Shown in pieces: positions 28,081-36,640 of a stretch of 43,745 nt of DNA. Source of the stretch: an uncultured Senegalimassilia sp. (GTDB taxonomy: Bacteria > Actinomycetota > Coriobacteriia > Coriobacteriales > Eggerthellaceae); NCBI RefSeq assembly GCF_902464545.1, contig NZ_CABQJR010000021.1, positions 1-43,745 on the forward strand. The letters run 5' to 3'. The notes beneath the pieces are model-generated. The model saw nothing but the letters and a program-made list of their open reading frames with translations. It did no database searches and was not told where the DNA came from. The position numbers were made by a program, and so were the translations under genes. Position 1 is the stretch's first letter; every line of letters starts with the position of its first letter.

Positions 28081-28776
28081 TTACTTCAGGTCGGGAAACT
28101 CCTTGAGCAGGCGCGTCACCGGAAGGCCGATGACGGTATCCAGGTCGCCCTCAATGTGCTTGATGAGCTTGGCGCCGTTGCCCTGGGCGGCATATGCGCC
28201 CGCCTTGTCGAACGATTCGCCGCACTTCAGGTACTCTGTCAGCTGCTCGTCGGTCTGCGGATGGAACGTGACGGCAGCGCGGTCCACGAACGTGCGGAAG
28301 CCCAGCGACACGTCCTCGGCGTTGGGTGCGGACACCAGCCACACCGACACACCGGTGAGCACCTCGTGCGTGTTGCCCTGCAGGCGGCGCAGCATGCGCT
28401 TGGCGTCGGAGATGCTGGCCGGTTTGCCGAAGATCTCGCCGTCGCACACCACCATGGTGTCGGCGCCGACGATGGCCGCCATGCCCGTGTAGCCCTCGCC
28501 GAGCACCTCCTGCACCACGGCGCCGGCCTTGCGCTCGGCCAGTTTCTTCACCGCCTCGGGCGGGTTGGCCTCAAGGTCGGGCTCCAACGACTCGTCCACC
28601 TCGGATACGCGGATGGTGAAGCTCACGCCCTCGCGCTCCAGAAGCTCCTTGCGACGCGGGCTGCCGCTGGCAAGGATCACATCGACGGTCATAGGTTGCT
28701 CAGCGGCCTGCGCCTGCTCGGCTGCGGCCTGCTCGTTCTCCTGCGCCGCATCTTGCGGCATGGGCTGTTCGCTCAT
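28081..28776 (-). CDS. maf: Maf-type nucleotide pyrophosphatase
   Basis: A 231-aa protein. The Maf signature ILASGSPRRKELL is at about 34-46, VGADTMVVCDGEIFGKP follows in the middle, and GDLDTVIGLPVTRLLKEF is at the C-terminus. Maf proteins hydrolyse dTTP, UTP and modified nucleotides to monophosphates and are linked to septum inhibition in Bacillus. An unusual 28-residue Ala/Gln/Glu-rich N-terminal extension precedes the fold; the internal ATG at TVDVILASG would give a typical start, but the ATG at 28776 has AAGGAG upstream. It overlaps the end of tilS by 4 bp (ATGA), so the two are translationally coupled. Confidence 0.92.
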   Translation of the reverse strand: MSEQPMPQDAAQENEQAAAEQAQAAEQPMTVDVILASGSPRRKELLEREGVSFTIRVSEVDESLEPDLEANPPEAVKKLAERKAGAVVQEVLGEGYTGMAAIVGADTMVVCDGEIFGKPASISDAKRMLRRLQGNTHEVLTGVSVWLVSAPNAEDVSLGFRTFVDRAAVTFHPQTDEQLTEYLKCGESFDKAGAYAAQGNGAKLIKHIEGDLDTVIGLPVTRLLKEFPDLK

Positions 28777-29972
28777 TTCCTTCTCCTTGCTCTGAATGCG
28801 GCCATGGGCTCGAGCCTCACGCCGCGCTTGTTCGCGCTGATTGCCAGGTTGCCCTGGATGTTGGCCACATACCCGCCGTGCGGGGCGGCCTGCGGGGTGC
28901 CGGGCTCGTCCCACGCCGCCAGCACCGCATCGACCGATGCGGTCTCGACGCGTGCGTCGGGGCCCAGCATGGCCTGCAGCACCTGCACGGCCGCGCGACG
29001 CTGCAGCGGCACGGGTTGGACGCCCAGCTCGGGGGCGAGCACGCCGCCCTCCTCGTACGCCGGCGGTCGATCGGGCAGCACCTCGTTCCATGCCATATGA
29101 CGTTTCACCAGGTCGGATGCCATTTCCTCAAGCATGTCGTCCTCGTCGGCGATCAGGTTCATGGTGCGCCCGAGCACCTCGAGCAGCTGCGGGCTGCGCT
29201 CCTTCACGTGCGGGATGACCTCGTGGCGCACGTAGGCGCGGAAGCGGTCGGTGTGCGCGTTGGTGGCGTCCTCGCGCCACAGGCAGCCCTCGGCATCGCA
29301 TGCGCAGGGCAGGCCTTCGTACTCGCGCTGCTGCACGTAGTCGCGCAGGTCCTGGCGGCCGACGTCGAGCAGCGGGCGGACGACGGGGCCGTTGGCGTAC
29401 TTCATGGCGCGGAAGCCGCCCGGCCCGGTGCCCACCATGGAGCGCATGTAGAAGTTCTCCACGCGATCGTCGGCGGTGTGGGCGGTGAAGATGCGGCCCT
29501 CGGACAGCGGCGCGGCCGCATGGCGGCACAGGCTTGCGAGCGCCTCGTTGGCGGCGAGGTAGCGCTCGCGGCGGGCGACGGCCTCCACGTTGCCGCCCTC
29601 GCGCTGCGCCTGGCCGGCAACGTCGATCTGGCAGCTGAACAGGGGGATTCCCAGCAGCTCCGCCAGCTGCGCCGTGAACGCCTCGTCCTGATCGGCGGCG
29701 CCGGGACGCAGCCGATGGTTTACGTGCAGCATGGCGATGGGCCCGATGGACCCTTCATCGGCCAGCTGGCGCGCAACGTACGCCAACGCCGTGGAGTCCG
29801 AGCCGCCCGACACCATGAGCAGCACCGGCGTGTCGGCGTTCGCCAGCCCGCGTTGCTCGATGGTGCGCCGCGCCGCGGCGAGCACGTCCTTGGGACGCGC
29901 GGCCGCATCGGCGCCGACCCCGGCATCGCTTGCCGCGGCGCGCTCGTTCCCCGTTCGCTGTTGCTCTGCCAT
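28773..29972 (-). CDS. tilS: tRNA(Ile)-lysidine synthase
   Basis: A 399-aa N-type PP-loop ATPase. The PP-loop VSGGSDSTALA is at about residues 54-64, HVNHRLRPGAADQDEAF is at about 83-99, and ARRERY and FTAHTADDRVENFYMR follow. It converts C34 of the AUA-reading tRNA-Ile to lysidine, an essential step for decoding. The first 30 residues are Ala/Asp-rich and unconserved. The C-terminal part is compact and carries only a short version of the substrate-binding domain. GGGAAGGAA precedes the start, 30 bp after the RNA methyltransferase gene. Confidence 0.93.
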   Translation of the reverse strand: MAEQQRTGNERAAASDAGVGADAAARPKDVLAAARRTIEQRGLANADTPVLLMVSGGSDSTALAYVARQLADEGSIGPIAMLHVNHRLRPGAADQDEAFTAQLAELLGIPLFSCQIDVAGQAQREGGNVEAVARRERYLAANEALASLCRHAAAPLSEGRIFTAHTADDRVENFYMRSMVGTGPGGFRAMKYANGPVVRPLLDVGRQDLRDYVQQREYEGLPCACDAEGCLWREDATNAHTDRFRAYVRHEVIPHVKERSPQLLEVLGRTMNLIADEDDMLEEMASDLVKRHMAWNEVLPDRPPAYEEGGVLAPELGVQPVPLQRRAAVQVLQAMLGPDARVETASVDAVLAAWDEPGTPQAAPHGGYVANIQGNLAISANKRGVRLEPMAAFRARRRK

Positions 29973-30002
29973 TTCCTTCCCTACCTATATATATGGTTGC
30001 CG

Positions 30003-31379
30003 CTACATGCGCTCGATGAGCGCGATGGTCTCGATGTGGTCGGTGTGCGGGAACATGTCCACGGGCTGCACCGTTCGCACGCCGTAGCCGAACTGCTTGA
30101 GAAAGTCCAGGTCGCGGACCTGTGTTTCCGGATTGCACGAGATGTAGGCGATGCGCTCGGGCGCCAGCTGCACCGCGGCGCGCAGAAACTCCTCGGTGGA
30201 GCCGGCGCGCGGCGGGTCCATGAGCAACACGAGCGGGCGGCCCTCCTCGTCGGTGCCCGCGCGCCCTACCGCCGCTGCCTGCGCCGCCATGTCGCGCATG
30301 AACGCGCCAGCGTCGGCCACCGCGAAGCGCGCGTTGTCCACGCCGTTGTGGCGCGCGTTCTGTCGCGCGTCGCGGATGGAGGATTCCACGCAGTCCACGC
30401 CCGTGACCTGCGCCGCGCCCATGGAGGCCGCCACCAGGCCGATGGTGCCCGTGCCGCAGTACGCGTCGATGGCGTGCTCGGCGCCGGTGAAGCCCGCCAG
30501 CTCGATGGCCTGACGGTACAGCACCTCGGTCTGCACGCTGTTCACCTGGTAGAACGACTGCGACGAGATGCGGAAGCTCAGCCCGCACAGCTTGTCCAGG
30601 ATGAAGCCGGGGCCGTAGAGCACCTGCTCGCGCTGGCCGAGCACCACGTTGGTCTGGCGCTCGTTGATGTTCTGCACCACCGTGGTGATGAACGGGCAGC
30701 GGCGCACCAGCTCGCGGCAGAAGCTCTTCGCGCCGGGGAACTGCTGGCCGTTGGTGACCAGCGTGACCAGCACCTCGCCGGTGGTGTGGCCCACGCGCAC
30801 CACGGCGTGGCGCATGAAGCCGGTGCCGCGGTCCTCGTCGTAGGGCGGGATGCCGAACTTCAACATAAGGCTGCGCACCGCGCGGATGACCTGCTTGGCC
30901 TGGGCGTTCTCGATCAGGCATTCCCCCGTGTCGATGATGCGGTGCGTGCCGGCGGCGTACATGCCGCACAGGATGTCGCGCTGCGGGGAGGCAGGGCGGC
31001 TGGGGCGCTTGCCGCCGCCGCGCTTGCCGGGCGCGGCCTTGCGCGGCGCGCCGGGGGCGAACGGGGACATCACCTTGTTGCGATAGGCATACGGGTCCCG
31101 CATGCCCAGGATGGGACGCAGCGCCTCAGGGTCCGCCACCTGGGAAAACAATTGGGCCACGCGCTCGTCTTTCGCCGCAAGCTGCTGATCGTAGGGCTGG
31201 TTGACGTGCTGGCAGGCGCCGCACTGGCGCGCAACCGGGCACTGCGGCAGACCGTTTGCCGCCACGTTGCCCTCCTGCCTGCGCTCCCGCTGACGCCGAG
31301 GACCGGCCTGGGGCCGTACCGCCTGCCGCGGACGCTTCCCGCCCTGCCCGCCTGCGCGCTTCTGGCCGTTTTCCTTCAT
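30003..31379 (-). CDS. RlmD-like 23S rRNA (uracil-5-)-methyltransferase with 4Fe-4S site
   Basis: A 458-aa TrmA/RumA family SAM methyltransferase. A cysteine cluster QCPVARQCGACQH (about 65-77) plus a later Cys in DTGECLIEN resembles the four ligands of the iron-sulfur cluster in RumA/RlmD. The SAM motif is DAYCGTGTIGLVAASMG, and LLMDPPRAGSTEEFL and the catalytic cysteine in IAYISCNPETQVRDL follow. It probably makes m5U in 23S rRNA; whether at U1939, U747 or a tRNA site cannot be told. A basic N-terminal extension of about 50 residues (Lys/Arg/Gln-rich) replaces the usual TRAM domain and may bind RNA. AAGGGGAG precedes the ATG at 31379. Confidence 0.9.
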   Translation of the reverse strand: MKENGQKRAGGQGGKRPRQAVRPQAGPRRQRERRQEGNVAANGLPQCPVARQCGACQHVNQPYDQQLAAKDERVAQLFSQVADPEALRPILGMRDPYAYRNKVMSPFAPGAPRKAAPGKRGGGKRPSRPASPQRDILCGMYAAGTHRIIDTGECLIENAQAKQVIRAVRSLMLKFGIPPYDEDRGTGFMRHAVVRVGHTTGEVLVTLVTNGQQFPGAKSFCRELVRRCPFITTVVQNINERQTNVVLGQREQVLYGPGFILDKLCGLSFRISSQSFYQVNSVQTEVLYRQAIELAGFTGAEHAIDAYCGTGTIGLVAASMGAAQVTGVDCVESSIRDARQNARHNGVDNARFAVADAGAFMRDMAAQAAAVGRAGTDEEGRPLVLLMDPPRAGSTEEFLRAAVQLAPERIAYISCNPETQVRDLDFLKQFGYGVRTVQPVDMFPHTDHIETIALIERM

Positions 31380-31712
31380 GAGCTCCCCTTGTCCGCTTGC
31401 ATAAAACCGTAACTACCCAGTATACGCACATGCGCGGCCGGCGAGGCTGCGCCGCCGGCAACCTCAAGGCAGAATCCACGCCTGCCCGTAACGGGCCGGC
31501 AACGGACGCGGCACGGTTCGGCGCACGTTCGCCCGCGCCGCCGCACGCCGCGTCCGGAGCGCATATGATGGTGCGGACGACGGCTCGCCCAACGCATGCG
31601 CGCCAGGCTCGTATGCGCGACGGGCCCGGCGCGCATACGCCGGCGCCGGCCGCCGAAACCCACCCATACGCCCCGCGCGGGCATCGCCCGCGCTTGCCCG
31701 AAACGAGGTCCC

Positions 31713-34340
31713 ATGCAACGACGATCCCTCGCCGCCGCCATCGGCATCGTCATCGTGACGCTTGCCTGCGTGTGCGGCCTGTACGTCCACTTCATACAAG
31801 AGAAGGTGCACGACGAGAGCGCCGACCACCTGAAGGAGATCTATTCCCAGGTCAACAACACGTTCTCCATGCTGGTATCCGACAACTGGAACCACCTGAG
31901 CACCTGGAACACCATGTTCGAGGAATCCGCCGCCCACTCGCCCGACGGCTCCGTTTCCGGCGACGACGCCGAGCAGGCGCGCGAGTTCATAGACGGCGAA
32001 CAGGCAAAATGGGGCTTCACCGACTTCTACTTCATCAACTCGCAGGGCGCCTACGCCACCCCCGACGGCGAGCGCGGCACCTTGAACCTGGGTCAACAGC
32101 TCGATCAGCTGAACGGCGGGAGCAGCATCGTGGCGGACACCGTCCCCACCAGCGGCACGGGGCTCACGGTGTTCGCCACGCCTGTGGCCCCCGCCTCGTT
32201 CGACGGGTTCGAATACTCGGCCATCGCCATAAGCTACAACAACCACGACATGGAAGCGGCCCTTGACGTGAACGCCTTCGACGGGCAGTCCAGCTGCTTC
32301 GTCATCACGCCGGCCGGCAACCTGCTGTTCTCCGCCACCGACCAGTACTCGCAGTCGTCGAACCTGCTCGACTGGCTCGGCCAGATAGCCTCGTTCGGCG
32401 CAGACGACGGCATGGATTCCATTCGATCCGACATCAATGCAGGTCAGAGCGGCACCACGCAGTTCTCCACCACCACCAACCAGTACTACCTCACCTACAT
32501 GCCCGTCGGGTTCCAGGACTGGGTGATGGTGGGCGTGGTCCCCAGCAACGTGGTCAACGCCAGCATGTCGGAGGTGCAGCTGCTCACCATCGCCACCGTG
32601 TCTGTAGTGCTGTTCGCGCTCGCCGCGCTCGTGGTGGTCATCCTGGTGCAGCACGGGCGCCGCGTGCTCGACCAGCAGGTCCGGGAGGTGAAATACCGCG
32701 AGCAGCTGTTCAGCGCGCTGTCGGGCAGCACCGACAACATCTTCATCATGTTCAGCCCCGACGACGGCTCGGTGGACTACGTCAGCCCGAACACGCAGCG
32801 CATCCTGGGCATCCCCGCCGCCGACATCGCCAAGGACGTGCGCAACATCGACCGCTCGCTGGAGCCGGGGTCGGTAAGCCTGCTCGAGACCAACATGTAC
32901 TCGCTTCCCAGCAACGACCACCGCGATGGCGACAGCACGCGACGCCACCAGGAGACCGGCGAGCTGCGCTGGTACCACGAGACGCTGTTCCGCGCGAAGG
33001 TGGGCGACACCGAGAAGCTGGTGTACGTGCTGTTCGACCGTACGAAGGAGACCGAGAGCCGCGAACGCCTGCAGCAAGCACTGGCCATAGCCAAGCAGTC
33101 GAACCAGTCGAAGAGCACGTTCTTGGCGAAGATGTCCCACGATATCCGCACCCCCATCAACGCCATCATGGGCATGACGCAGATAGCGCGCGACAACGCC
33201 GGCAACTGGGACAAGACCGACGAATGCCTCGCCACCATCCAGACCTCGTCGCAACACCTGCTCAGCCTTATCAACGACGTGCTCGACATGTCCAAGATCG
33301 AAAGCGGCGCCATCGAGCTGCAGGAGGAATGCTGCGACCTGGACACGCTGCTGCGCGACGTGGACGCCATCATGCGGCCGCAAACCGCCGCAAAGGGGCA
33401 GCTGCTCACGCTTGACGCGGTGAACGTGCAGCACCGCAGCTTCGCCGCCGACCAGCTGCGCGTACGCCAGATCCTGCTGAACCTGCTGTCGAACGCGGTG
33501 AAGTACACGCCCGACGGCGGCATGGTGGCCCTGCACGTAGAGGAGCACGAGCAGACCAGCCCGAATTTCGTGCGCCTGAGCTTCATCGTGCGCGACAACG
33601 GCATGGGCATGCCGCCCGAGTTCATCGACCATGTCTTCGCCCCGTTCGAGCGCGCCGAAGGTAGGCAAATGCAGGGCATCCAGGGCACCGGCCTAGGCAT
33701 GACCATCACGAAGGCCCTGGTAGACGCCATGGGCGGCACCATCGATGTGGAGAGCAAGGAGGGCCGCGGCACCACGTTCACCGTGAAGCTGAAGTTCAAG
33801 CTTGGCGAGGGCGAAGGCGCGAAGCCTTGTCCGTGCAAGGCCGCTGAGAACGACCCCGGCAAGGACAAGCGAACGGGCAAGGATGCCGAGCGCGGACGCG
33901 CGAAGGGCGACGCGAACGAGAAGCGCCCCTCCTATACCGAGGCGTTCAAGGGCCGACGCTACCTGGTTGCCGAAGACAACCAGATCAACCGCATCATCCT
34001 AGCCGAGATGCTCACCGAGCGCGGGGCGACCCTCGAACAGGCGCAAAACGGCAAGGAAGCCGTGGAGCTGTTCGCCGAAAGCGAGCCGCAGCACTTCGAC
34101 GCCGTGCTCATGGACGCCATGATGCCCGTGATGGACGGCTACGAGGCCACGCGCGCCATCCGCAAGCTGCCGCGCCCCGACGCGCAGACCACGCCCATCG
34201 TGGCGCTGACCGCCAACGCCTACGCGGACGACGTGAAGAAGGCGCTGGACTCGGGCATGAACGCCCACGTGGGCAAGCCGTTCAAGATCGCCGACCTGGC
34301 GAAAGCCCTCGACGAGCTGCAGCGCGGCGACGATCGCTAA
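31713..34340 (+). CDS. Hybrid sensor histidine kinase with C-terminal receiver
   Basis: An 875-aa membrane kinase. TM1 is at about 8-27, followed by an external sensor region of about 260 residues and TM2 at about 290-312. A PAS-like domain follows at about 325-440 (FSALSGSTDNIFIMFSPDDG). HisKA has the phospho-His in MSHDIRTPINAIMG (His476). HATPase_c has LLNLLSNAVKYTP (about 590), VRDNGMGMP and GTGLGMTITKAL. A charged Lys/Glu/Asp linker leads to a receiver at about 748-870 with Asp801 in VLMDAMMPVMDG and Lys in VGKPFKIADL. The external region resembles Cache/CHASE4-type ligand sensors only in size and position. No partner regulator or HPt protein is adjacent, so it is an orphan. The ATG at 31713 with ACGAGG upstream is preferred. 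Region 31380-31712 is a divergent promoter gap without a gene. Confidence 0.93.
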   Translation: MQRRSLAAAIGIVIVTLACVCGLYVHFIQEKVHDESADHLKEIYSQVNNTFSMLVSDNWNHLSTWNTMFEESAAHSPDGSVSGDDAEQAREFIDGEQAKWGFTDFYFINSQGAYATPDGERGTLNLGQQLDQLNGGSSIVADTVPTSGTGLTVFATPVAPASFDGFEYSAIAISYNNHDMEAALDVNAFDGQSSCFVITPAGNLLFSATDQYSQSSNLLDWLGQIASFGADDGMDSIRSDINAGQSGTTQFSTTTNQYYLTYMPVGFQDWVMVGVVPSNVVNASMSEVQLLTIATVSVVLFALAALVVVILVQHGRRVLDQQVREVKYREQLFSALSGSTDNIFIMFSPDDGSVDYVSPNTQRILGIPAADIAKDVRNIDRSLEPGSVSLLETNMYSLPSNDHRDGDSTRRHQETGELRWYHETLFRAKVGDTEKLVYVLFDRTKETESRERLQQALAIAKQSNQSKSTFLAKMSHDIRTPINAIMGMTQIARDNAGNWDKTDECLATIQTSSQHLLSLINDVLDMSKIESGAIELQEECCDLDTLLRDVDAIMRPQTAAKGQLLTLDAVNVQHRSFAADQLRVRQILLNLLSNAVKYTPDGGMVALHVEEHEQTSPNFVRLSFIVRDNGMGMPPEFIDHVFAPFERAEGRQMQGIQGTGLGMTITKALVDAMGGTIDVESKEGRGTTFTVKLKFKLGEGEGAKPCPCKAAENDPGKDKRTGKDAERGRAKGDANEKRPSYTEAFKGRRYLVAEDNQINRIILAEMLTERGATLEQAQNGKEAVELFAESEPQHFDAVLMDAMMPVMDGYEATRAIRKLPRPDAQTTPIVALTANAYADDVKKALDSGMNAHVGKPFKIADLAKALDELQRGDDR

Positions 34341-34345
34341 CGGCG

Positions 34346-34396
34346 CAGGGGTGCCGCGGCACCCCTGCAGCAATGCCGCGACGCCACGCGGCATTG
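34346..34396 (+). terminator. Tandem GC-rich hairpins after the hybrid kinase
   Basis: A perfect palindrome CAGGGGTGCCGCGGCACCCC-TG (34346-34367) is followed by CAATGCCGCG (34371-34380) pairing with 34387-34396. Then CATTGCCCGGCGGCACCC and CATTGTCCGGCGGCGCCC recur as direct repeats near 34392 and 34423. No T run is present. The position right after the stop supports termination or mRNA 3-prime protection. Confidence 0.5.
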
Positions 34397-34466
34397 CCCG
34401 GCGGCACCCCGCACGACCCGGGCATTGTCCGGCGGCGCCCTACGCGCGCTGCGCACAACGCGGGGC

Positions 34467-34472
34467 TATAAT
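34467..34472 (+). promoter_or_regulatory. -10 element TATAAT of the YvlD-like gene
   Basis: A perfect TATAAT in otherwise very GC-rich DNA, 52 bp upstream of the ATG at 34524. No convincing -35 is seen at 16-18 bp spacing, so activator dependence is possible. Confidence 0.4.
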
Positions 34473-34523
34473 CGGAAGCGAACCGCCTTGACCCTATGCC
34501 CCACCGCATCGAAAGGAGACGCC

Positions 34524-34892
34524 ATGCAATTCATCATCCGTTGGCTGGCCACCGCCGTCGCCGTAGGAGCCGCCGTATGGTTGGTCCCTGGCATCGCCGT
34601 GCTGGGCACCACCGAAAGCTGGATCGCCGTGGCCATCACCGGCCTGGCGCTATCGCTCATCGACATGAGCATCAAACCGCTGTTGCAGCTGCTCAGCCTG
34701 CCTATCACGTGCCTGACGTTCGGCATCTTCTACCTGGTGGTGAACACCGCCATGCTGTACCTGGCCGCCTGGCTGAGCAACGGCATGTTCAACGTGGGGT
34801 TCTACATCTCCAGCTTCGGCAGCGCGTTTTTCGCGTCCATCGTCATCAGCATCGTGTCCGCCATCATGAACTCCATCGTCGCGGACAACTAG
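34524..34892 (+). CDS. YvlD/phage-holin-4 family membrane protein
   Basis: A 122-aa protein with four hydrophobic segments (about 4-24, 32-50, 58-80 and 92-118) and a conserved SIKPLLQLLSLPITCLTFGI block, typical of the PF04020 family (B. subtilis YvlD). The family is linked to envelope stress and often sits near PspC-like proteins; the holin name is historical. No function is established here. GAAAGGAG precedes the ATG. It stands alone between two strong stem-loops. Confidence 0.88.
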   Translation: MQFIIRWLATAVAVGAAVWLVPGIAVLGTTESWIAVAITGLALSLIDMSIKPLLQLLSLPITCLTFGIFYLVVNTAMLYLAAWLSNGMFNVGFYISSFGSAFFASIVISIVSAIMNSIVADN

Positions 34893-34897
34893 GCGAA

Positions 34898-34931
34898 CGC
34901 GTCCGGGCGCGTCACGATGCGCCCGGACGCG
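34898..34931 (+). terminator. Hairpin terminator after the YvlD-like gene
   Basis: A perfect 13-bp stem (CGCGTCCGGGCGC, 34898-34910, and 34919-34931) with an 8-nt loop, beginning right after the stop codon. No T tract follows. The remainder of 34932-35204 carries no gene; its last 110 bp is AT-rich and holds the cydA control region. Confidence 0.6.
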
Positions 34932-35162
34932 GCTCCGGCAACTACCCTGCTGCCCCGATCATCGTCCAAGCAAGCCAAACCCGCTGCTGCCCGAGCAAGC
35001 TCTAAAACCCACCACGCTGCGCTCTCCCGCAGCAAGCCGCACGCGCCGAAACGCTGCGCGCGGCTCGCTGAGCTCAAACGAACGGCCGACAGAGCGCTCT
35101 TGCAAAAATAATCGATACAAAATCTTGTTAATACTTCCATTTTCTCGTTTCGCGACGTATTA

Positions 35163-35181
35163 TGTTACTAGTTTAGTAGCA
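35163..35181 (+). promoter_or_regulatory. Inverted-repeat operator candidate upstream of cydA
   Basis: TGTTACTA and TAGTAGCA flank a GTT centre, forming an imperfect dyad (7 of 8 positions). It overlaps a TATTAT (35158-35163) that could be the -10 of cydA and ends just before the ribosome site. The placement suggests repressor control of cydAB. The sequence does not match the Rex consensus TTGTGAA-N4-TTCACAA, so the regulator is unknown. Confidence 0.45.
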
Positions 35182-35204
35182 TATGAACATAGGAGGGGGT
35201 TCTC

Positions 35205-36638
35205 ATGGATATGCTATCCGACGTCGCGCTGCTCTCGCGGATCCAATTCGCGCTGACCGTGGCGTACCACTTCATCTTCGTCCCGTTATCCATCGGCCTG
35301 GGCCTGATCTTGGCCATCTTCGCCACCAAGTACCATCGAAGCCGCAGCGAGGCCGACGGCAACGCCATGCGCTTCTGGGTGCGCATCTTCACCGCCACCT
35401 TCGCCATCGGCGTGGCCACGGGCATCACCATGGAGTTCTCGTTCGGCACGAACTGGGCCGACTACTCGCGTTTCGTGGGCGACATCTTCGGCGCGCCGCT
35501 TGCCGCCGAGGCCCTGTTCGCGTTCTTCCTGGAATCGGTGTTCCTGGGCGTGCTGCTGTTCGGGCGCAACAAGGTGTCCAGCCTGTTCTACACCGTGTCC
35601 GCGTGGCTGGTGTGGGCCGGTTCGTGCTTGAGCGCGCTGTGGATCCTCATCGCGAACTCGTGGATGCAGACGCCCGCCGGCGCCGAGCTGGCCGCCGACG
35701 GCTCGAAGGCCGTCATCACCGACTTCCTGGCTGCGGCGTTCAACCCGTCCACGCTGCCGCGCTACACCCACGTGGTGGTGGCGCTGCTGATCCTGGGCGC
35801 GTTCGCCTCCCTAGCCGTGGGCGCATGGTACCTGCTGCGCGGCAAGCACGCCGACTTCGCCATGAAGACCATCCGCGTAGGCGCCGTCGTGGGCATCGTG
35901 GCCTCGTGCGCCCTGATCGTCACCGCGCACTCCTCCGCCGTCGAGGTGTCGCAGGAGCAGCCCACCAAGCTTGCCATGATGGAGGGAATGTACGACGACG
36001 AAGTGCCCCCGCTGTACGCATTTGGCTGGGTCGACGAGGGGAACCAGCAGGTCGTCACCCCGTTCTCCATCCCCGGCGGCACCAGCTTCCTGGCAACGGG
36101 CACGTGGGACGCCCAGTACCAGGGCCTGAACTCGTTGGCGCAAACCGAGAAGTACGGCGACATGGACGTTGCCGACCTGCCCGTGAACCTGGTGTTCCAG
36201 TCCTATCACCTTATGGTTGCCATGTACGGCCTGATCATGATCACGGCGATCCTGGCCGTGGTGTTCAGCCTGCGCGGCGGCCGCATCCGCTCCATGCGCT
36301 GGCTGCAGAAGCTGCTGCTGGTAAGCCCGCTGTTCCCGTTCATCGCCATCCAGGTCGGCTGGATCACCGCCGAAGTCGGCCGTCAACCCTGGGTCGTCTA
36401 CCCTTCCACGTCCGGCCCCGACGGCGTGAGCCTGCTGACGAACAACGCCATCTCGCAGTCGGTTTCCGCCCCTGAGCTTCTGCTGACCCTGGCCCTGTTC
36501 GCAGCCGTGTACGTGTTCCTGTTCGTCGGATGGGCGCGCGTGATCTCGGGCTTCATCAAGCGCGGGCCCGTCGGCGACGCCGCCCCCGCGGCCGGCTCCG
36601 CCGACAAAGCAACCGCCGCCGTCAAGGAAGGGGAATAG
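35205..36638 (+). CDS. cydA: Cytochrome bd oxidase subunit I
   Basis: A 477-aa protein with about nine membrane helices. Expected haem ligands are visible: His in the first helix (TVAYHFIFVPLSIGLG, about residue 19), His in YTHVVVALLILGAF and Met in SYHLMVAMYG. The Glu of ALFAFFLESVFLG is the conserved proton-path residue. GRQPW (about 390) and EVSQEQPTKLAMMEGMYD mark the quinol-binding Q loop, which is of the short type. Subunit I oxidises quinol, presumably menaquinol, and reduces O2 to water at the membrane. The protein ends in an Ala/Lys-rich tail. AGGAGGGGG precedes the ATG. cydB starts 2 bp after the stop. Confidence 0.96.
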   Translation: MDMLSDVALLSRIQFALTVAYHFIFVPLSIGLGLILAIFATKYHRSRSEADGNAMRFWVRIFTATFAIGVATGITMEFSFGTNWADYSRFVGDIFGAPLAAEALFAFFLESVFLGVLLFGRNKVSSLFYTVSAWLVWAGSCLSALWILIANSWMQTPAGAELAADGSKAVITDFLAAAFNPSTLPRYTHVVVALLILGAFASLAVGAWYLLRGKHADFAMKTIRVGAVVGIVASCALIVTAHSSAVEVSQEQPTKLAMMEGMYDDEVPPLYAFGWVDEGNQQVVTPFSIPGGTSFLATGTWDAQYQGLNSLAQTEKYGDMDVADLPVNLVFQSYHLMVAMYGLIMITAILAVVFSLRGGRIRSMRWLQKLLLVSPLFPFIAIQVGWITAEVGRQPWVVYPSTSGPDGVSLLTNNAISQSVSAPELLLTLALFAAVYVFLFVGWARVISGFIKRGPVGDAAPAAGSADKATAAVKEGE

Positions 36639-36640
36639 CC

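Noticed and set aside
28878..31412. 844-codon plus-strand open frame opposite tilS and the RlmD-like gene
   Set aside because: Antisense shadow; low-complexity His/Arg/Leu translation.
32195..32215. tRNA T-loop-like GGGTTCGAATACTC
   Set aside because: It lies inside the hybrid kinase coding sequence, and no acceptor or anticodon stems surround it.
35125..35163. TTGTTA as the -35 of the cydA promoter
   Set aside because: The distance to TATTAT is 27 bp, too long for a sigma-70 promoter; only the -10 and dyad are kept.
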